Of a stretch of 15,604 nt of DNA, positions 1-7,871 are shown one piece after another (the stretch's first letter is position 1; each line of letters begins with the position of its first letter). The position numbers and the translations under genes are program-made. The notes under the pieces are model-generated. The model made no database searches. It was given only the letters and a program-made list of their open reading frames with translations, and had not been told where the DNA came from. The DNA comes from Methylophaga sp. Lineage in GTDB: Bacteria; Pseudomonadota; Gammaproteobacteria; Nitrosococcales; Methylophagaceae. The stretch spans positions 1-15,604 of the forward strand of contig WTAY01000054.1 in the NCBI GenBank assembly GCA_013139345.1, written 5' to 3'.

Positions 1-1519
1 CATGTGCCGCTAATTTATAGGTAATAATTCCAACTTTAACATCGTCTTTATTCGGTAAGCCTAAATGCTCTTTTGGCGTTACATAGCACAGCATTGCCGT
101 CCCATACCAACCAATCATCGCCGCACCAATACCTGATGTAATATGATCATAACCAGGGGCAATATCAGTCACCAATGGGCCCAATGTGTAGAAAGGCGCT
201 TCATGACAATGCTTTAATTGCATATCCATGTTTTCTTTAATTTTGTGCATACCAACATGACCGGGTCCTTCAATCATCACTTGCACATCATGTTTCCACG
301 CAATTTTAGTCAATTCACCTAAAGTAATTAACTCAGCAAATTGAGCGTCATCATTGGCATCAGCTTGTGAACCAGGGCGTAAGCCATCACCTAATGAGAA
401 TGAAATATCGTAGGCTTTCATGATTTCACAGATATCTTCAAAGTGTGTATACAAGAAGCTTTCTTGATGGTGCGCTAAACACCACGCCGCCATAATTGAC
501 CCACCACGAGAAACGATACCTGTTGTACGGTTCACGGTTAATGGAATATGTGACAAACGAACACCCGCATGAATGGTGAAGTAATCAACACCTTGTTCCG
601 CTTGTTCAATTAAGGTGTCACGGAATACTTCCCATGTTAAATCTTCAGCAATACCATTCACTTTTTCTAATGCTTGGTATAACGGTACAGTACCAATTGG
701 CACTGGTGAGTTACGGATGATCCACTCACGCGTTTGGTGAATATGTTTACCTGTTGATAAATCCATCACTGTGTCGCCACCCCAACGGATGCTCCAAACC
801 ATCTTCTCAATTTCTTCTTCAATTGATGAGGTTGTTGCAGAGTTACCGATATTGGCATTAATTTTCACTAAGAAGTTACGACCAATCGCCATTGGTTCAG
901 CTTCAGGGTGATTGATGTTTGCAGGAATAATCGCTCGGCCTTCTGCCACTTCCTTACGGACAAATTCAGGGGTAATATGACTATCTACACACTCCGGTAA
1001 GTTGCCCTCTTCTTGTAACTCTGTACGACCAATATTTTCACGAATTGCAACATATTCCATTTCTGGTGTAATGATGCCTTGGCGAGCATAGTGCATTTGG
1101 CTTACATTCTTGCCTTCTTGTGCGATGAGTGGTGGACGGTTATGTGAGAACAAAGGAATATCAAGTTCTTGTGCCGCTTGGTCTTTGGTATATTCAGAAC
1201 TATATTCTGATAATTCTTGGGTATCAGCACGATCATCAATCCATGCTTGGCGAATGGCTGGCAAGCCTTTTTCAAGGTCAATATTAGCTTTTGGATCGGT
1301 GTAGATACCTGATGTATCGTAAACAAAGACAGGGGCGTTAGGCTTTCCCGCTAAGCTAGTGTCTCTATTTGGCGTATCTGTTAACGCAATTTTACGAAAT
1401 GGAACTTGAATATCATCACGACTACCCGTGACATACGCTTTCTCAGAACCAGGCATTGGTTCAGTCGTTATTCCACTACGACCTTCAATATTGATGACTT
1501 TATTATTTTGTTCAGACAC
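1..1519 (-). CDS. thiC: Phosphomethylpyrimidine synthase ThiC (C-terminus cut by window edge)
   Basis: ThiC is the radical-SAM enzyme that rearranges aminoimidazole ribotide into hydroxymethylpyrimidine phosphate, the pyrimidine branch of cytosolic thiamin synthesis. About 506 codons are visible. I read family blocks in order: KINANIGNS, WSIRWGGDTVMDLSTG, RNSPVPIGTVPLYQA, FTIHAGVR, SRGGSIMAAW, SLGDGLRPGS, MIEGPGHVGMHKIKENM and GPLVTDIAPGYDHITSGIG. The C-terminal CxxCxxxxC cluster motif lies beyond base 1, so roughly 100 residues are missing. The start is a GTG (first residues MSEQNNKVINIEGRSG) preceded by the purine-rich site AAGGGGAAGAG; no ATG lies nearby in frame. The N-terminal extension is shorter than in E. 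coli. The gene lies downstream of a TPP riboswitch, so repression by thiamin pyrophosphate is expected. The identification is secure. Confidence 0.97.
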   Translation of the reverse strand, partial: MSEQNNKVINIEGRSGITTEPMPGSEKAYVTGSRDDIQVPFRKIALTDTPNRDTSLAGKPNAPVFVYDTSGIYTDPKANIDLEKGLPAIRQAWIDDRADTQELSEYSSEYTKDQAAQELDIPLFSHNRPPLIAQEGKNVSQMHYARQGIITPEMEYVAIRENIGRTELQEEGNLPECVDSHITPEFVRKEVAEGRAIIPANINHPEAEPMAIGRNFLVKINANIGNSATTSSIEEEIEKMVWSIRWGGDTVMDLSTGKHIHQTREWIIRNSPVPIGTVPLYQALEKVNGIAEDLTWEVFRDTLIEQAEQGVDYFTIHAGVRLSHIPLTVNRTTGIVSRGGSIMAAWCLAHHQESFLYTHFEDICEIMKAYDISFSLGDGLRPGSQADANDDAQFAELITLGELTKIAWKHDVQVMIEGPGHVGMHKIKENMDMQLKHCHEAPFYTLGPLVTDIAPGYDHITSGIGAAMIGWYGTAMLCYVTPKEHLGLPNKDDVKVGIITYKLAAH

Positions 1520-1521
1520 TG

Positions 1522-1557
1522 CTCTTCCCCTTAATTTAAAACAGCGGGGAGTGAGAG
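1522..1557 (-). promoter_or_regulatory. Possible hairpin sequestering the thiC ribosome binding site
   Basis: Read on the minus strand, CTCT (1557-1554) and TCCCC (1550-1546) can pair with AGAG (1525-1522) and GGGGA (1530-1526). This gives 9 base pairs with a 3-nt CAC bulge and a 15-nt AT-rich loop. The 3' arm is the Shine-Dalgarno sequence itself, 2 nt before the GTG. With a TPP aptamer upstream, this fits a translation-blocking expression platform. The pairing is seen directly; the function is inferred. Confidence 0.5.
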
Positions 1558-1566
1558 AAAGTGTTG

Positions 1567-1612
1567 CGCTATTGAAAGATAGCGTACAAGGGAATCGAAT
1601 ATTTTCTATCTT
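1567..1612 (-). promoter_or_regulatory. Two mutually exclusive hairpins in the thiC leader
   Basis: Between aptamer and start codon, minus strand, AAGATAG (1612-1606) can pair with CTATCTT (1582-1576), 7 bp with a 23-nt loop. Alternatively CGCTAT (1584-1579) can pair with ATAGCG (1572-1567), 6 bp with a 6-nt loop. Both use bases 1582-1579, so only one can form at a time. This is the kind of alternative pairing a riboswitch uses to transmit ligand state, but no folding energies were computed. Confidence 0.4.
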
Positions 1613-1636
1613 ACATTTTCAGCATGACATCAAATT

Positions 1637-1724
1637 ACTCGCTTGTTTCCTACGGAGGTTCTAGCCTCTTCAGGTTCAACGGGTTTCATCTCAGCCATAA
1701 TATCTGGCACCCCGACAAGTGAGC
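1637..1724 (-). promoter_or_regulatory. TPP riboswitch (thi box) upstream of thiC
   Basis: The minus strand shows the thi-box order: P1 5' strand ending CTTGT, then CGGGGTGCC, the P3 closing GGC, GGCTGAGATG, ACCCGTTGAACCTGA, a short P4/P5 hairpin GAGG/CCTC, then CGTAGGAAACAAG closing P1 (CTTGT with ACAAG, extended by GCTC/GAGT across an A-C mismatch). P3 is short, so the aptamer is compact at about 88 nt. It binds thiamin pyrophosphate and should lower thiC expression when TPP is plentiful. It ends 117 nt before the thiC start. Confidence 0.95.
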
Positions 1725-1750
1725 GAAATAGTAAATCAAAAGAGTAGCCT

Positions 1751-1777
1751 TGTATAGTCAAAAGTTCAGAAATACAA
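1751..1777 (-). promoter_or_regulatory. Candidate promoter of the thiC leader
   Basis: On the minus strand, TTGTAT (1777-1772) and TATACA (1756-1751) are separated by 15 nt, a suboptimal spacing. Transcription from here would start shortly before the aptamer, as a riboswitch requires. The plus strand offers a similar pair, TTGTAT (1750-1755) and TACAAA (1773-1778) with 17 nt between, because the region is a loose inverted repeat; that pair could serve the divergent Smr gene. Matches to consensus are only partial. Confidence 0.3.
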
Positions 1778-1846
1778 ATTAGCCCCCCTCTTAATGTTAG
1801 AATAATAAGCTTCACTTTCCATTAAGAATTACCCTAATTCCTGCCG

Positions 1847-2449
1847 ATGAAACTTCCTCCTAAACACAAGATAATCAAACCCACGGTTGTTAAACCTAAA
1901 GTGATTGATGAGCAGGATTTATTTCATCAAGAAATGGCATCGGTAGAACCACTGATACAAGAGCGAAGTATCCCTGTCGCCAATGTAATTGAACCAGCCC
2001 CCATCACTCAAGATAAAGGTGAACACTATTCTTTTGATAGCGTCTATTCAGAAGAGTTTGAGCCTAAAACCATTGGCAATGAAGAAGCTATCAGCTTTCA
2101 ACGTGGTGGCGTTCAAGACCGTTTATTTAACCAGCTACGCCAAGGACAATTACGGTTAGATGCAGAGCTTGATTTACATGGCATGACCATCGCCATTGCA
2201 CATCAACAACTTGCTGAGTTTATTGATGAATGTCGCCGGCAAAATATTCGATGTGTTCGCATTATTCATGGCAAAGGTTGGGGTTCAAAAGACAATAAAC
2301 CCGTACTTAAAACAAAACTTAATGCATGGCTTCAACATGAAGAAAATGTATTAGCCTTTTGCTCTGCACCGATTAAAGATGGCGGTACAGGGGCAGTTTT
2401 TGTTTTATTGAGGCGCAATAAAAATAGCTCTTCACTACAATCTATTTAA
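1847..2449 (+). CDS. Smr-domain protein, SmrA/SmrB-like
   Basis: The 200-residue protein has a charged, probably disordered N-terminus (about 1-100) containing the DLFHQEM-type segment found ahead of Smr domains, and a C-terminal Smr domain (about 105-190). Domain hallmarks are DLHG at 109-112, HGKG at 141-144 and GGTGAVFVLLR at 179-189. Smr domains are small nuclease or nucleic-acid-binding modules related to the C-terminus of MutS2. E. coli SmrB cleaves mRNA at collided ribosomes. HGKG and the GGTGA ending look nearer SmrA than SmrB, but I cannot settle that without alignment, so no symbol is given. The ATG has no clear Shine-Dalgarno. The gene is divergent from thiC, and its stop overlaps the end of the converging nuclease gene by 8 bp. 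Confidence 0.88.
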   Translation: MKLPPKHKIIKPTVVKPKVIDEQDLFHQEMASVEPLIQERSIPVANVIEPAPITQDKGEHYSFDSVYSEEFEPKTIGNEEAISFQRGGVQDRLFNQLRQGQLRLDAELDLHGMTIAIAHQQLAEFIDECRRQNIRCVRIIHGKGWGSKDNKPVLKTKLNAWLQHEENVLAFCSAPIKDGGTGAVFVLLRRNKNSSSLQSI

Positions 2450-3338
2450 ATTTCAATGTATTTCTACATCTAGGGTAGTTATTACATCCCCAAAATTCTT
2501 TACCCTTATTCTGCCCTTTTTTACTCATTCTTTTTATCATCTTAATATCACATGATGGGCAAGATGGAGTCGTATAATCACCACTTATTACCTTCTTAAG
2601 TAACTCATCACTTTTTACCTCTGGCAATGATTTAATCAACCGAATAAGAGAGTCTCCGGTCAATAGTTTAAGTGACTTTCCCTTGGCAAACTCTTTAGCT
2701 TCTTTTGTATAACTTCCTGATGTAATAAAAATTGCTAATGGCGCTTTTTCAGAAGTCATAACACCAAACAATTCACGAATAGGTTTTACACCGACCTTAT
2801 AGCTACCCCATGCTTTACATTGTACAACTCCAAAAACCTTTGTTGCCGAATAGCTTTCTTTATGAAGATATATATCAATACCACCATCCGCACCTTGCCT
2901 GCTCAATTCTGCCTTATACCCTTTTGCTGAAAAATAGCCTGAGCATAATTCTTCAAAGCGCTTCCATTCCAATTCTTTAATTAGCTCAACTGACCATTCT
3001 TGTTTTGATGTTTTTATAGACGGTAGTGTTTCAGAACCTATGAGCTTTTCTTTTTGTAGTAATGATTCTAAAGGTGGGGGTGTAAGAACGCTACCCTTTG
3101 GTTCTCGCCAAATATCTGGGCTTGATGTTGCATCAGTAGAAATGGGGATGCTTTTGGTGTTTTTCTTTTTATACAGGTACATAAACCCGACAACGACAAC
3201 AAATATCACAGTTAATATCTGTAAAAAAGAAATGATGAAATTTTTAGAACCTTCCGGATCAAGGATAAATGAAATAGCTACTAAAGTAGCTATTCCAACA
3301 TATAAATCACCATTTTTATTTTTTCGTTTTCTTGCCAC
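2442..3338 (-). CDS. Membrane-anchored Mrr-type restriction endonuclease with C-terminal topoisomerase-type zinc finger
   Basis: The 298 residues fall into four parts: a basic N-terminus, one weak and one strong hydrophobic segment (about 12-26 and 34-56), a Mrr-like catalytic domain (about 118-235) and a C4 zinc finger (C260, C263, C285, C291, with FWGCNNYPRC) like those at the end of bacterial topoisomerase I. The catalytic core looks intact: FEEL near 128-131, GADGGID with D155, then VQCK (Q173, K175), the D-QxK arrangement of PD-(D/E)XK nucleases. The family acts on DNA; its specificity is unknown. The start is GTG with AAGGAAG 12 nt upstream, a long spacing. It follows purL by 48 bp with no visible terminator, so it may ride on purL transcription. 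It looks more AT-rich than its neighbours by eye (not calculated), which may mean acquisition. A role in defence is possible but not shown by context. Confidence 0.88.
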   Translation of the reverse strand: MARKRKNKNGDLYVGIATLVAISFILDPEGSKNFIISFLQILTVIFVVVVGFMYLYKKKNTKSIPISTDATSSPDIWREPKGSVLTPPPLESLLQKEKLIGSETLPSIKTSKQEWSVELIKELEWKRFEELCSGYFSAKGYKAELSRQGADGGIDIYLHKESYSATKVFGVVQCKAWGSYKVGVKPIRELFGVMTSEKAPLAIFITSGSYTKEAKEFAKGKSLKLLTGDSLIRLIKSLPEVKSDELLKKVISGDYTTPSCPSCDIKMIKRMSKKGQNKGKEFWGCNNYPRCRNTLKFK

Positions 3339-3386
3339 GTGAATATGTATCTTCCTTAATTCAATATTCCGTAAAAGAGCTTCTAT

Positions 3387-6300
3387 CTACCCCACCCATT
3401 TTCTCGCATTGTGGAACAGTCTTAACCAAGGGCCATCTTTACCCCAATCATCTGGGTGCCATGAATGCTGTACTGTACGTGTTACACGCTCAGGATGTGG
3501 CATCATAATCGTCACACGACCATCTGTTGTTGTTAATGATGTAATCCCTTCTGGCGAACCCTTTGGATTTTGAGGATAGTTCTCTGTGACATGACCTGCA
3601 TTATCGACATAACGCATAGCAACTAACGCATCAGCTTGTGAGCCTGTTGCTGTAAAGTCTGCACGACCTTCACCATGAGCTACAGCGATTGGCATAACCG
3701 AACCAGCCATACCTTTCAACAAGACTGATGGTGATTCAACAATTTCAACTAATGAGAAACGGGCTTCAAACTGTTCTGACACATTGCGTTCAAAACGAGG
3801 CCAATGTTCACTACCTGGAATCAACTCTTTAAGTTGAGATAACATTTGGCAACCATTACATACACCTAATGCGAAGGTATCGTCACGGTTAAAGAAGTCG
3901 CTAAATTGTTTTCTTGCTTTGTCATTGTGCAAAATAGTACTTGCCCAACCACGCCCAGCACCTAATACGTCACCGTATGAGAAACCACCACATGCAACTA
4001 AACCTTTAAAGTCAGCTAAATCAACACGACCTTCAAGAATGTCACTCATATGAACATCGACAGCGGTAAAGCCAGCATGGTCAAATGATGCTGCCATTTC
4101 TAACTGTCCATTCACACCTTGCTCACGCAAGATCGCCATTTTAGGACGAACACCACTCACAATTAATGATGCTGCAATATGTTCATCAGCATCAAAACTA
4201 AGATCGGCATATAAACCTGTGTCAGTTTCATCTAATAAGGCATCAAACTCTTGTTTCGCACACTCAGGATTATCTCGTAATGCCTGCATTCGGTAGCTTG
4301 TTTCAGTCCAGAACCGCTGTAATGTCACCCGTGAGTCATTAATGACTTGCTCACCATTTACAGTCACAATAATTTTTCCATCATCACGTAATGAGCCAAT
4401 AACATGGCTATGATGTGATAGATTTTGCTCTCTTAAAATAGAAAGTGCATCTTCAACATCACAATGACGAACCTGAATAACAGCACCTAATTCTTCATTG
4501 AATAATACTGGTAAGGCATCACCTAATCCCGATAAATTAATATCAAGACCACAATGTCCTGCAAATGCCATTTCAACTAATGTACCAATCAATCCACCAT
4601 CACTACGATCATGATAGGCAAGCAATAAGTCATCTTGTTTCAATTGTTGAATTGAATAGAAAAATTGTTTCAGTAATGCAGGATCATCTAAATCAGGGCC
4701 ATGGTGTCCGACTTGACCATAAACTTGAGCTAATGCTGATGCTGCAAGGCGGTTTTTTCCTTTACCTAAATCAATGTAGATAAGGTCTGTATCACCAAGA
4801 TCTGTGCGTAATTGTGGTGCGCTTGTTTTAGCTGCATCAGTCACTGGAGCAAAAGCAGTGACAATTAATGATAATGGTGACGTAACTGATTTACTTTCAC
4901 CTTCATCTTGCCAAACGGTTTTCATTGATAAAGAATCTTTACCTACTGGGATAGCAATGCCTAACTCAGGACATAATTCCATGCCCACCGCTTCTACAGT
5001 GTCATATAACAGTGCATCTTCACCTGTATGACCACATGCTGCCATCCAGTTTGCTGATAGCTTAATATCACCCATTGTGGCAATGCTTGCAGCAGCAATA
5101 TTAGTGATTGATTCACCGACAGCCATACGACCTGATGCAGGTGCATCGATCAAAGCTAATGGTGCACGCTCACCCATTGCCATTGCTTCACCTTGGAAAC
5201 CATGATGATCTGCTAAGGTTACGGCACAATCGGCAACAGGTACTTGCCAAGGACCGACCATTTGATCGCGAGCCACTAAGCCCGTAATACTACGATCACC
5301 AATCGTGATTAAGAAGTTTTTGCTGGCAACCGTTGGCAGTTTCAGTACGCGCTCTAACGCTTCATCGACCTTAACACCTGCTAAATCTAGTTCTGGTTTT
5401 GTAAATGTGTGATGTTTTACATCACGTAGCATTTTAGGTGGTTTGCCTAATAATAATGATAATGGCATATCCACTGGATTATTATCATTCTCAGCATCAC
5501 CCACTAATAGGTGCTGTTCTTCGGTTGCCTCACCTACGACAGCCCAAGGACAACGTTCACGTTCACAAATAGCTTGAAACTCTTCAACGCGATCAAGGCT
5601 AACACCTAATACATAACGCTCTTGAGATTCATTACACCAAATTTCCATTGGTGACATACTTGATTCATCATTTGGCACGACACGTAATTCAAATTTCCCA
5701 CCGCGACCACTATCATCAACAAGCTCAGGGAACGCATTTGATAAACCACCCGCACCCACATCATGAATAGCAATAATTGGGTTTTGATCATCTAAGGCTA
5801 CACAGCGATCAATCACTTCCTGACAACGGCGTTCCATTTCAGGGTTACCGCGTTGGACAGAGGCAAAGTCTAAGCCCTCTTCACTAGTACCTGAGGTGAC
5901 TGATGAAGCCGCACTACCGCCTAAGCCAATTAACATTGCTGGACCACCCAACACAATTAACTGTACGCCCGGCTCAAAAATATTTTTCTTAACATGTTGG
6001 GGACGAATCGTGCCCATACCACCAGCAACCATAATAGGTTTATGGTAACCACGTACTTCAAATCCATCAGCAGAAGGGACTAGTGCTTCATACGTTCTGA
6101 AATAACCACATAAGTTTGGACGACCAAATTCATTATTAAATGCTGCACCACCAAGAGGTCCATCAAGCATGATTTCTTGTGCTGATGCCATACGTGCCGG
6201 CTTGCCGTAAGGTGTTTCCCAAGGCTGTTCAAAGCCAGGAATATTCAAGTTTGAAACAGAAAAACCTGTTAAACCTGCTTTAGGTTTAGAGCCTCGACCT

Positions 6301-7271
6301 GTTGCACCTTCATCACGAATCTCACCACCAGCACCTGTTGCTGCACCGGGGAATGGCGAAATAGCAGTAGGATGGTTATGCGTTTCAACCTTCATCAAAA
6401 TATGCTGAGCTTCACCTTGATAGCTGTATTGATTCGTCGCCATATCAACATGGAAACGGTGACTATTAGCACCTTCAATAACTGATGAGTTATCGCTATA
6501 AGCCGTGATTACACCTTCAGGGTGCAAAGCATGGGTGTTGCGGATCATATTAAATAAAGTATGAGATTGTGACTCACCATCAACAATCCAATCAGCACTA
6601 AAAATCTTATGACGACAATGCTCAGAGTTTGCTTGAGCAAACATCATCAATTCAATATCATTTGGATTACGGTTTAAAGTAGTGAAATTATCAACTAAGT
6701 AATCAATTTCATCTGCCGCCAAGGCTAAGCCCATTGTTGTGTTAGCTTGAACTAAGGCTTCTCGACCACCATTCAAGATATCAACAGCCACTAGCGGGCG
6801 AGACTCGCCATGAGTAAAAAGACGTTCAACTTCATCATTAGAATCAAAGACCACTTCAATCATGCGATCATGTAGGCATTGTCTTACTTTATTTTTAGCT
6901 TCTGCTGATAATGAATCTTGTGATTTCACATAAAAAGCAACACCGCGTTCAATACGTAGAATATTTTTAACACCGCTATTATGCGCAATATCTGTTGCTT
7001 TTGACGACCATGGAGATATAGTTCCTGGACGTGGAGTTACCAAGAAAAAATGCTCATTGCTCTCTGTTTTTGCTGTTTGTAATTCAGCTTCAAGTAGTGT
7101 TTCTAAGACAGACTGTTCTGCTTCTTTTAACTCGCTATCGCCTTCTACTTCAATGAAATAACGGTATTCACTGCGGATAGCTAACACACCCTCAACGGAG
7201 GCTTGTACTGTAGCTAATAGCTTATCTAAACGAAACACAGAAAAAGCTGAGCGGCCGATCAATTGCAACAT
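3387..7271 (-). CDS. purL: Phosphoribosylformylglycinamidine synthase (FGAM synthase), large single-chain form
   Basis: PurL converts FGAR, ATP and glutamine into FGAM, the fourth step of de novo purine synthesis, in the cytosol. At about 1294 residues it is the single-chain proteobacterial form (E. coli 1295). I see the N-terminal segment with TPRPGTISPWSSKATDIA, the ATP/FGAR synthetase blocks NSEHCRHKIF, KVETHNHPTAISPFPGAATG, GEIRDEGATGRG and HDVGAGGLSNAFPEL, the second half (DQMVGPWQVPVADCAV, LSANWMAACGH, AYHDRSDGGL) and the C-terminal class I glutaminase. The glutaminase nucleophile is the first Cys of GVCNGCQ (codon 3858-3860), with the His and Glu of MMPHPERV. An upstream in-frame TTG at 7277 would add two residues. 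I prefer the ATG at 7271 because the protein then starts MLQL, as relatives do. The Shine-Dalgarno is weak (GGATT). Confidence 0.98.
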   Translation of the reverse strand: MLQLIGRSAFSVFRLDKLLATVQASVEGVLAIRSEYRYFIEVEGDSELKEAEQSVLETLLEAELQTAKTESNEHFFLVTPRPGTISPWSSKATDIAHNSGVKNILRIERGVAFYVKSQDSLSAEAKNKVRQCLHDRMIEVVFDSNDEVERLFTHGESRPLVAVDILNGGREALVQANTTMGLALAADEIDYLVDNFTTLNRNPNDIELMMFAQANSEHCRHKIFSADWIVDGESQSHTLFNMIRNTHALHPEGVITAYSDNSSVIEGANSHRFHVDMATNQYSYQGEAQHILMKVETHNHPTAISPFPGAATGAGGEIRDEGATGRGSKPKAGLTGFSVSNLNIPGFEQPWETPYGKPARMASAQEIMLDGPLGGAAFNNEFGRPNLCGYFRTYEALVPSADGFEVRGYHKPIMVAGGMGTIRPQHVKKNIFEPGVQLIVLGGPAMLIGLGGSAASSVTSGTSEEGLDFASVQRGNPEMERRCQEVIDRCVALDDQNPIIAIHDVGAGGLSNAFPELVDDSGRGGKFELRVVPNDESSMSPMEIWCNESQERYVLGVSLDRVEEFQAICERERCPWAVVGEATEEQHLLVGDAENDNNPVDMPLSLLLGKPPKMLRDVKHHTFTKPELDLAGVKVDEALERVLKLPTVASKNFLITIGDRSITGLVARDQMVGPWQVPVADCAVTLADHHGFQGEAMAMGERAPLALIDAPASGRMAVGESITNIAAASIATMGDIKLSANWMAACGHTGEDALLYDTVEAVGMELCPELGIAIPVGKDSLSMKTVWQDEGESKSVTSPLSLIVTAFAPVTDAAKTSAPQLRTDLGDTDLIYIDLGKGKNRLAASALAQVYGQVGHHGPDLDDPALLKQFFYSIQQLKQDDLLLAYHDRSDGGLIGTLVEMAFAGHCGLDINLSGLGDALPVLFNEELGAVIQVRHCDVEDALSILREQNLSHHSHVIGSLRDDGKIIVTVNGEQVINDSRVTLQRFWTETSYRMQALRDNPECAKQEFDALLDETDTGLYADLSFDADEHIAASLIVSGVRPKMAILREQGVNGQLEMAASFDHAGFTAVDVHMSDILEGRVDLADFKGLVACGGFSYGDVLGAGRGWASTILHNDKARKQFSDFFNRDDTFALGVCNGCQMLSQLKELIPGSEHWPRFERNVSEQFEARFSLVEIVESPSVLLKGMAGSVMPIAVAHGEGRADFTATGSQADALVAMRYVDNAGHVTENYPQNPKGSPEGITSLTTTDGRVTIMMPHPERVTRTVQHSWHPDDWGKDGPWLRLFHNARKWVG

Positions 7272-7302
7272 GGTCAATCCAATTCACATTAATAAAGGAA
7301 TA

Positions 7303-7331
7303 ATGATACTTTATGTCGCTATCCAGCCCAA
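7303..7331 (-). promoter_or_regulatory. Candidate purL promoter
   Basis: On the minus strand, TTGGGC (7331-7326) and TATCAT (7308-7303) are separated by 17 nt. The -10 matches consensus at 5 of 6 positions, the -35 only at the first three. The predicted start lies about 25 nt before the purL ATG. No PurR-type palindrome (ACGCAAACGTTTGCGT-like) is visible in the 79-bp gap between purL and the divergent gene. Confidence 0.4.
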
Positions 7332-7350
7332 ATAAATTACACATATACCT

Positions 7351-7821
7351 ATGATAGATATGTCCAAGACTCCTGAAGAATATTGCCGACCTAGTTTATT
7401 TCGTCACCTTGCCGCGATGTTTTATGACACTTTTTTGCTACTCGCAATTTTACTTCTTGCAGCGCTTATTGCGGTAACGTTAAATGGCGGGCAAGCAATT
7501 GGTCAAGGAAACCCTTTTTTCTTACTTTATTTACTCGCTGTTAGTTTTTTATTCTATGGTTGGTTCTGGACGCATGGTGGCCAAACACTCGGTATGAGAA
7601 GCTGGAAAATAAAACTTATTAGTTACGATAATGGTGAGGTAAGTTGGCAACGTGCCTTTACTCGCTTCTTAGTGGCAATTATCTCTTGGTTGCCCGCTGG
7701 CCTTGGGTTTTGGTGGCAATACCTTGATAAAAATAATCAGAACTGGCCGGATTTAATATCTAATACTAAATTACATTACAGTAAAAACAGTAAACCAAAG
7801 CCGCTTTCACGCTTGTCATAG
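7351..7821 (+). CDS. RDD-family integral membrane protein
   Basis: This 156-residue protein has the RDD-family layout: a short cytoplasmic N-terminus, the conserved Arg (R18) and Asp (D26) at the entry to a hydrophobic segment, and three membrane spans (about 24-43, 56-73 and 105-123). Between spans two and three lies the family block HGGQTLGMRSWKIKL, followed by the basic tail. RDD proteins have no agreed function; some are linked to ion transport or stress tolerance. Two in-frame ATGs compete, at 7351 and 7360, and neither has a recognisable Shine-Dalgarno, so the start may be 9 bp downstream. It is divergent from purL and 50 bp ahead of the binding-protein gene, with no strong terminator between. 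Confidence 0.85.
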   Translation: MIDMSKTPEEYCRPSLFRHLAAMFYDTFLLLAILLLAALIAVTLNGGQAIGQGNPFFLLYLLAVSFLFYGWFWTHGGQTLGMRSWKIKLISYDNGEVSWQRAFTRFLVAIISWLPAGLGFWWQYLDKNNQNWPDLISNTKLHYSKNSKPKPLSRLS

Positions 7822-7842
7822 CTGTTATTTTCATCGTACAAT
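7813..7842 (+). promoter_or_regulatory. Candidate promoter of the binding protein / beta-barrel / GGDEF-EAL operon
   Basis: TTGTCA (7813-7818) and TACAAT (7837-7842) are separated by 18 nt, and each matches consensus at 5 of 6 positions, the best promoter-like pair in the window. The -35 lies inside the last codons of the RDD gene. Predicted transcription starts near 7849, about 23 nt before the GTG start. The -10 box coincides with the left arm of an inverted repeat. Confidence 0.5.
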
Positions 7843-7870
7843 CCAACTAGCCCTTAAACAAAGGATTGTA
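7837..7870. repeat. 8-bp perfect inverted repeat spanning -10 box and ribosome binding site
   Basis: TACAATCC (7837-7844) and its exact reverse complement GGATTGTA (7863-7870) are 18 nt apart. The left arm contains the candidate -10 box. The right arm contains the GGA of the Shine-Dalgarno, ending one base before the GTG start. It could be an operator, or in read-through RNA a hairpin hiding the ribosome binding site. Confidence 0.6.
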
Positions 7871-7871
7871 A

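Noticed and set aside
1586..1590. A second copy of the P1 5' strand (CTTGT, minus strand) downstream of the TPP aptamer that could compete for ACAAG
   Set aside because: Only 5 bp, with mismatches on both sides; such a match is expected by chance in a leader of this length.
1630..1815. Minus-strand open frame of 61 codons across the thiC leader
   Set aside because: It runs straight through the TPP aptamer, whose conserved bases explain the sequence, and it resembles no protein family I know.
4565..5031. Plus-strand open frames antisense to purL
   Set aside because: They lie in the middle of a fully conserved purL reading frame and show no recognisable protein features.
7272..7277. In-frame TTG upstream of purL as an alternative start
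   Set aside because: The ATG at 7271 gives the family-typical beginning (MLQL..SAFSVFRLDKLL) and the TTG has no better ribosome binding site; the difference is only two residues.
7283..7312. TTCACA and TACTTT, 18 nt apart, as a promoter for the RDD gene
   Set aside because: The -10 matches consensus at only three positions, and the AT-rich gap offers several equally poor pairs.
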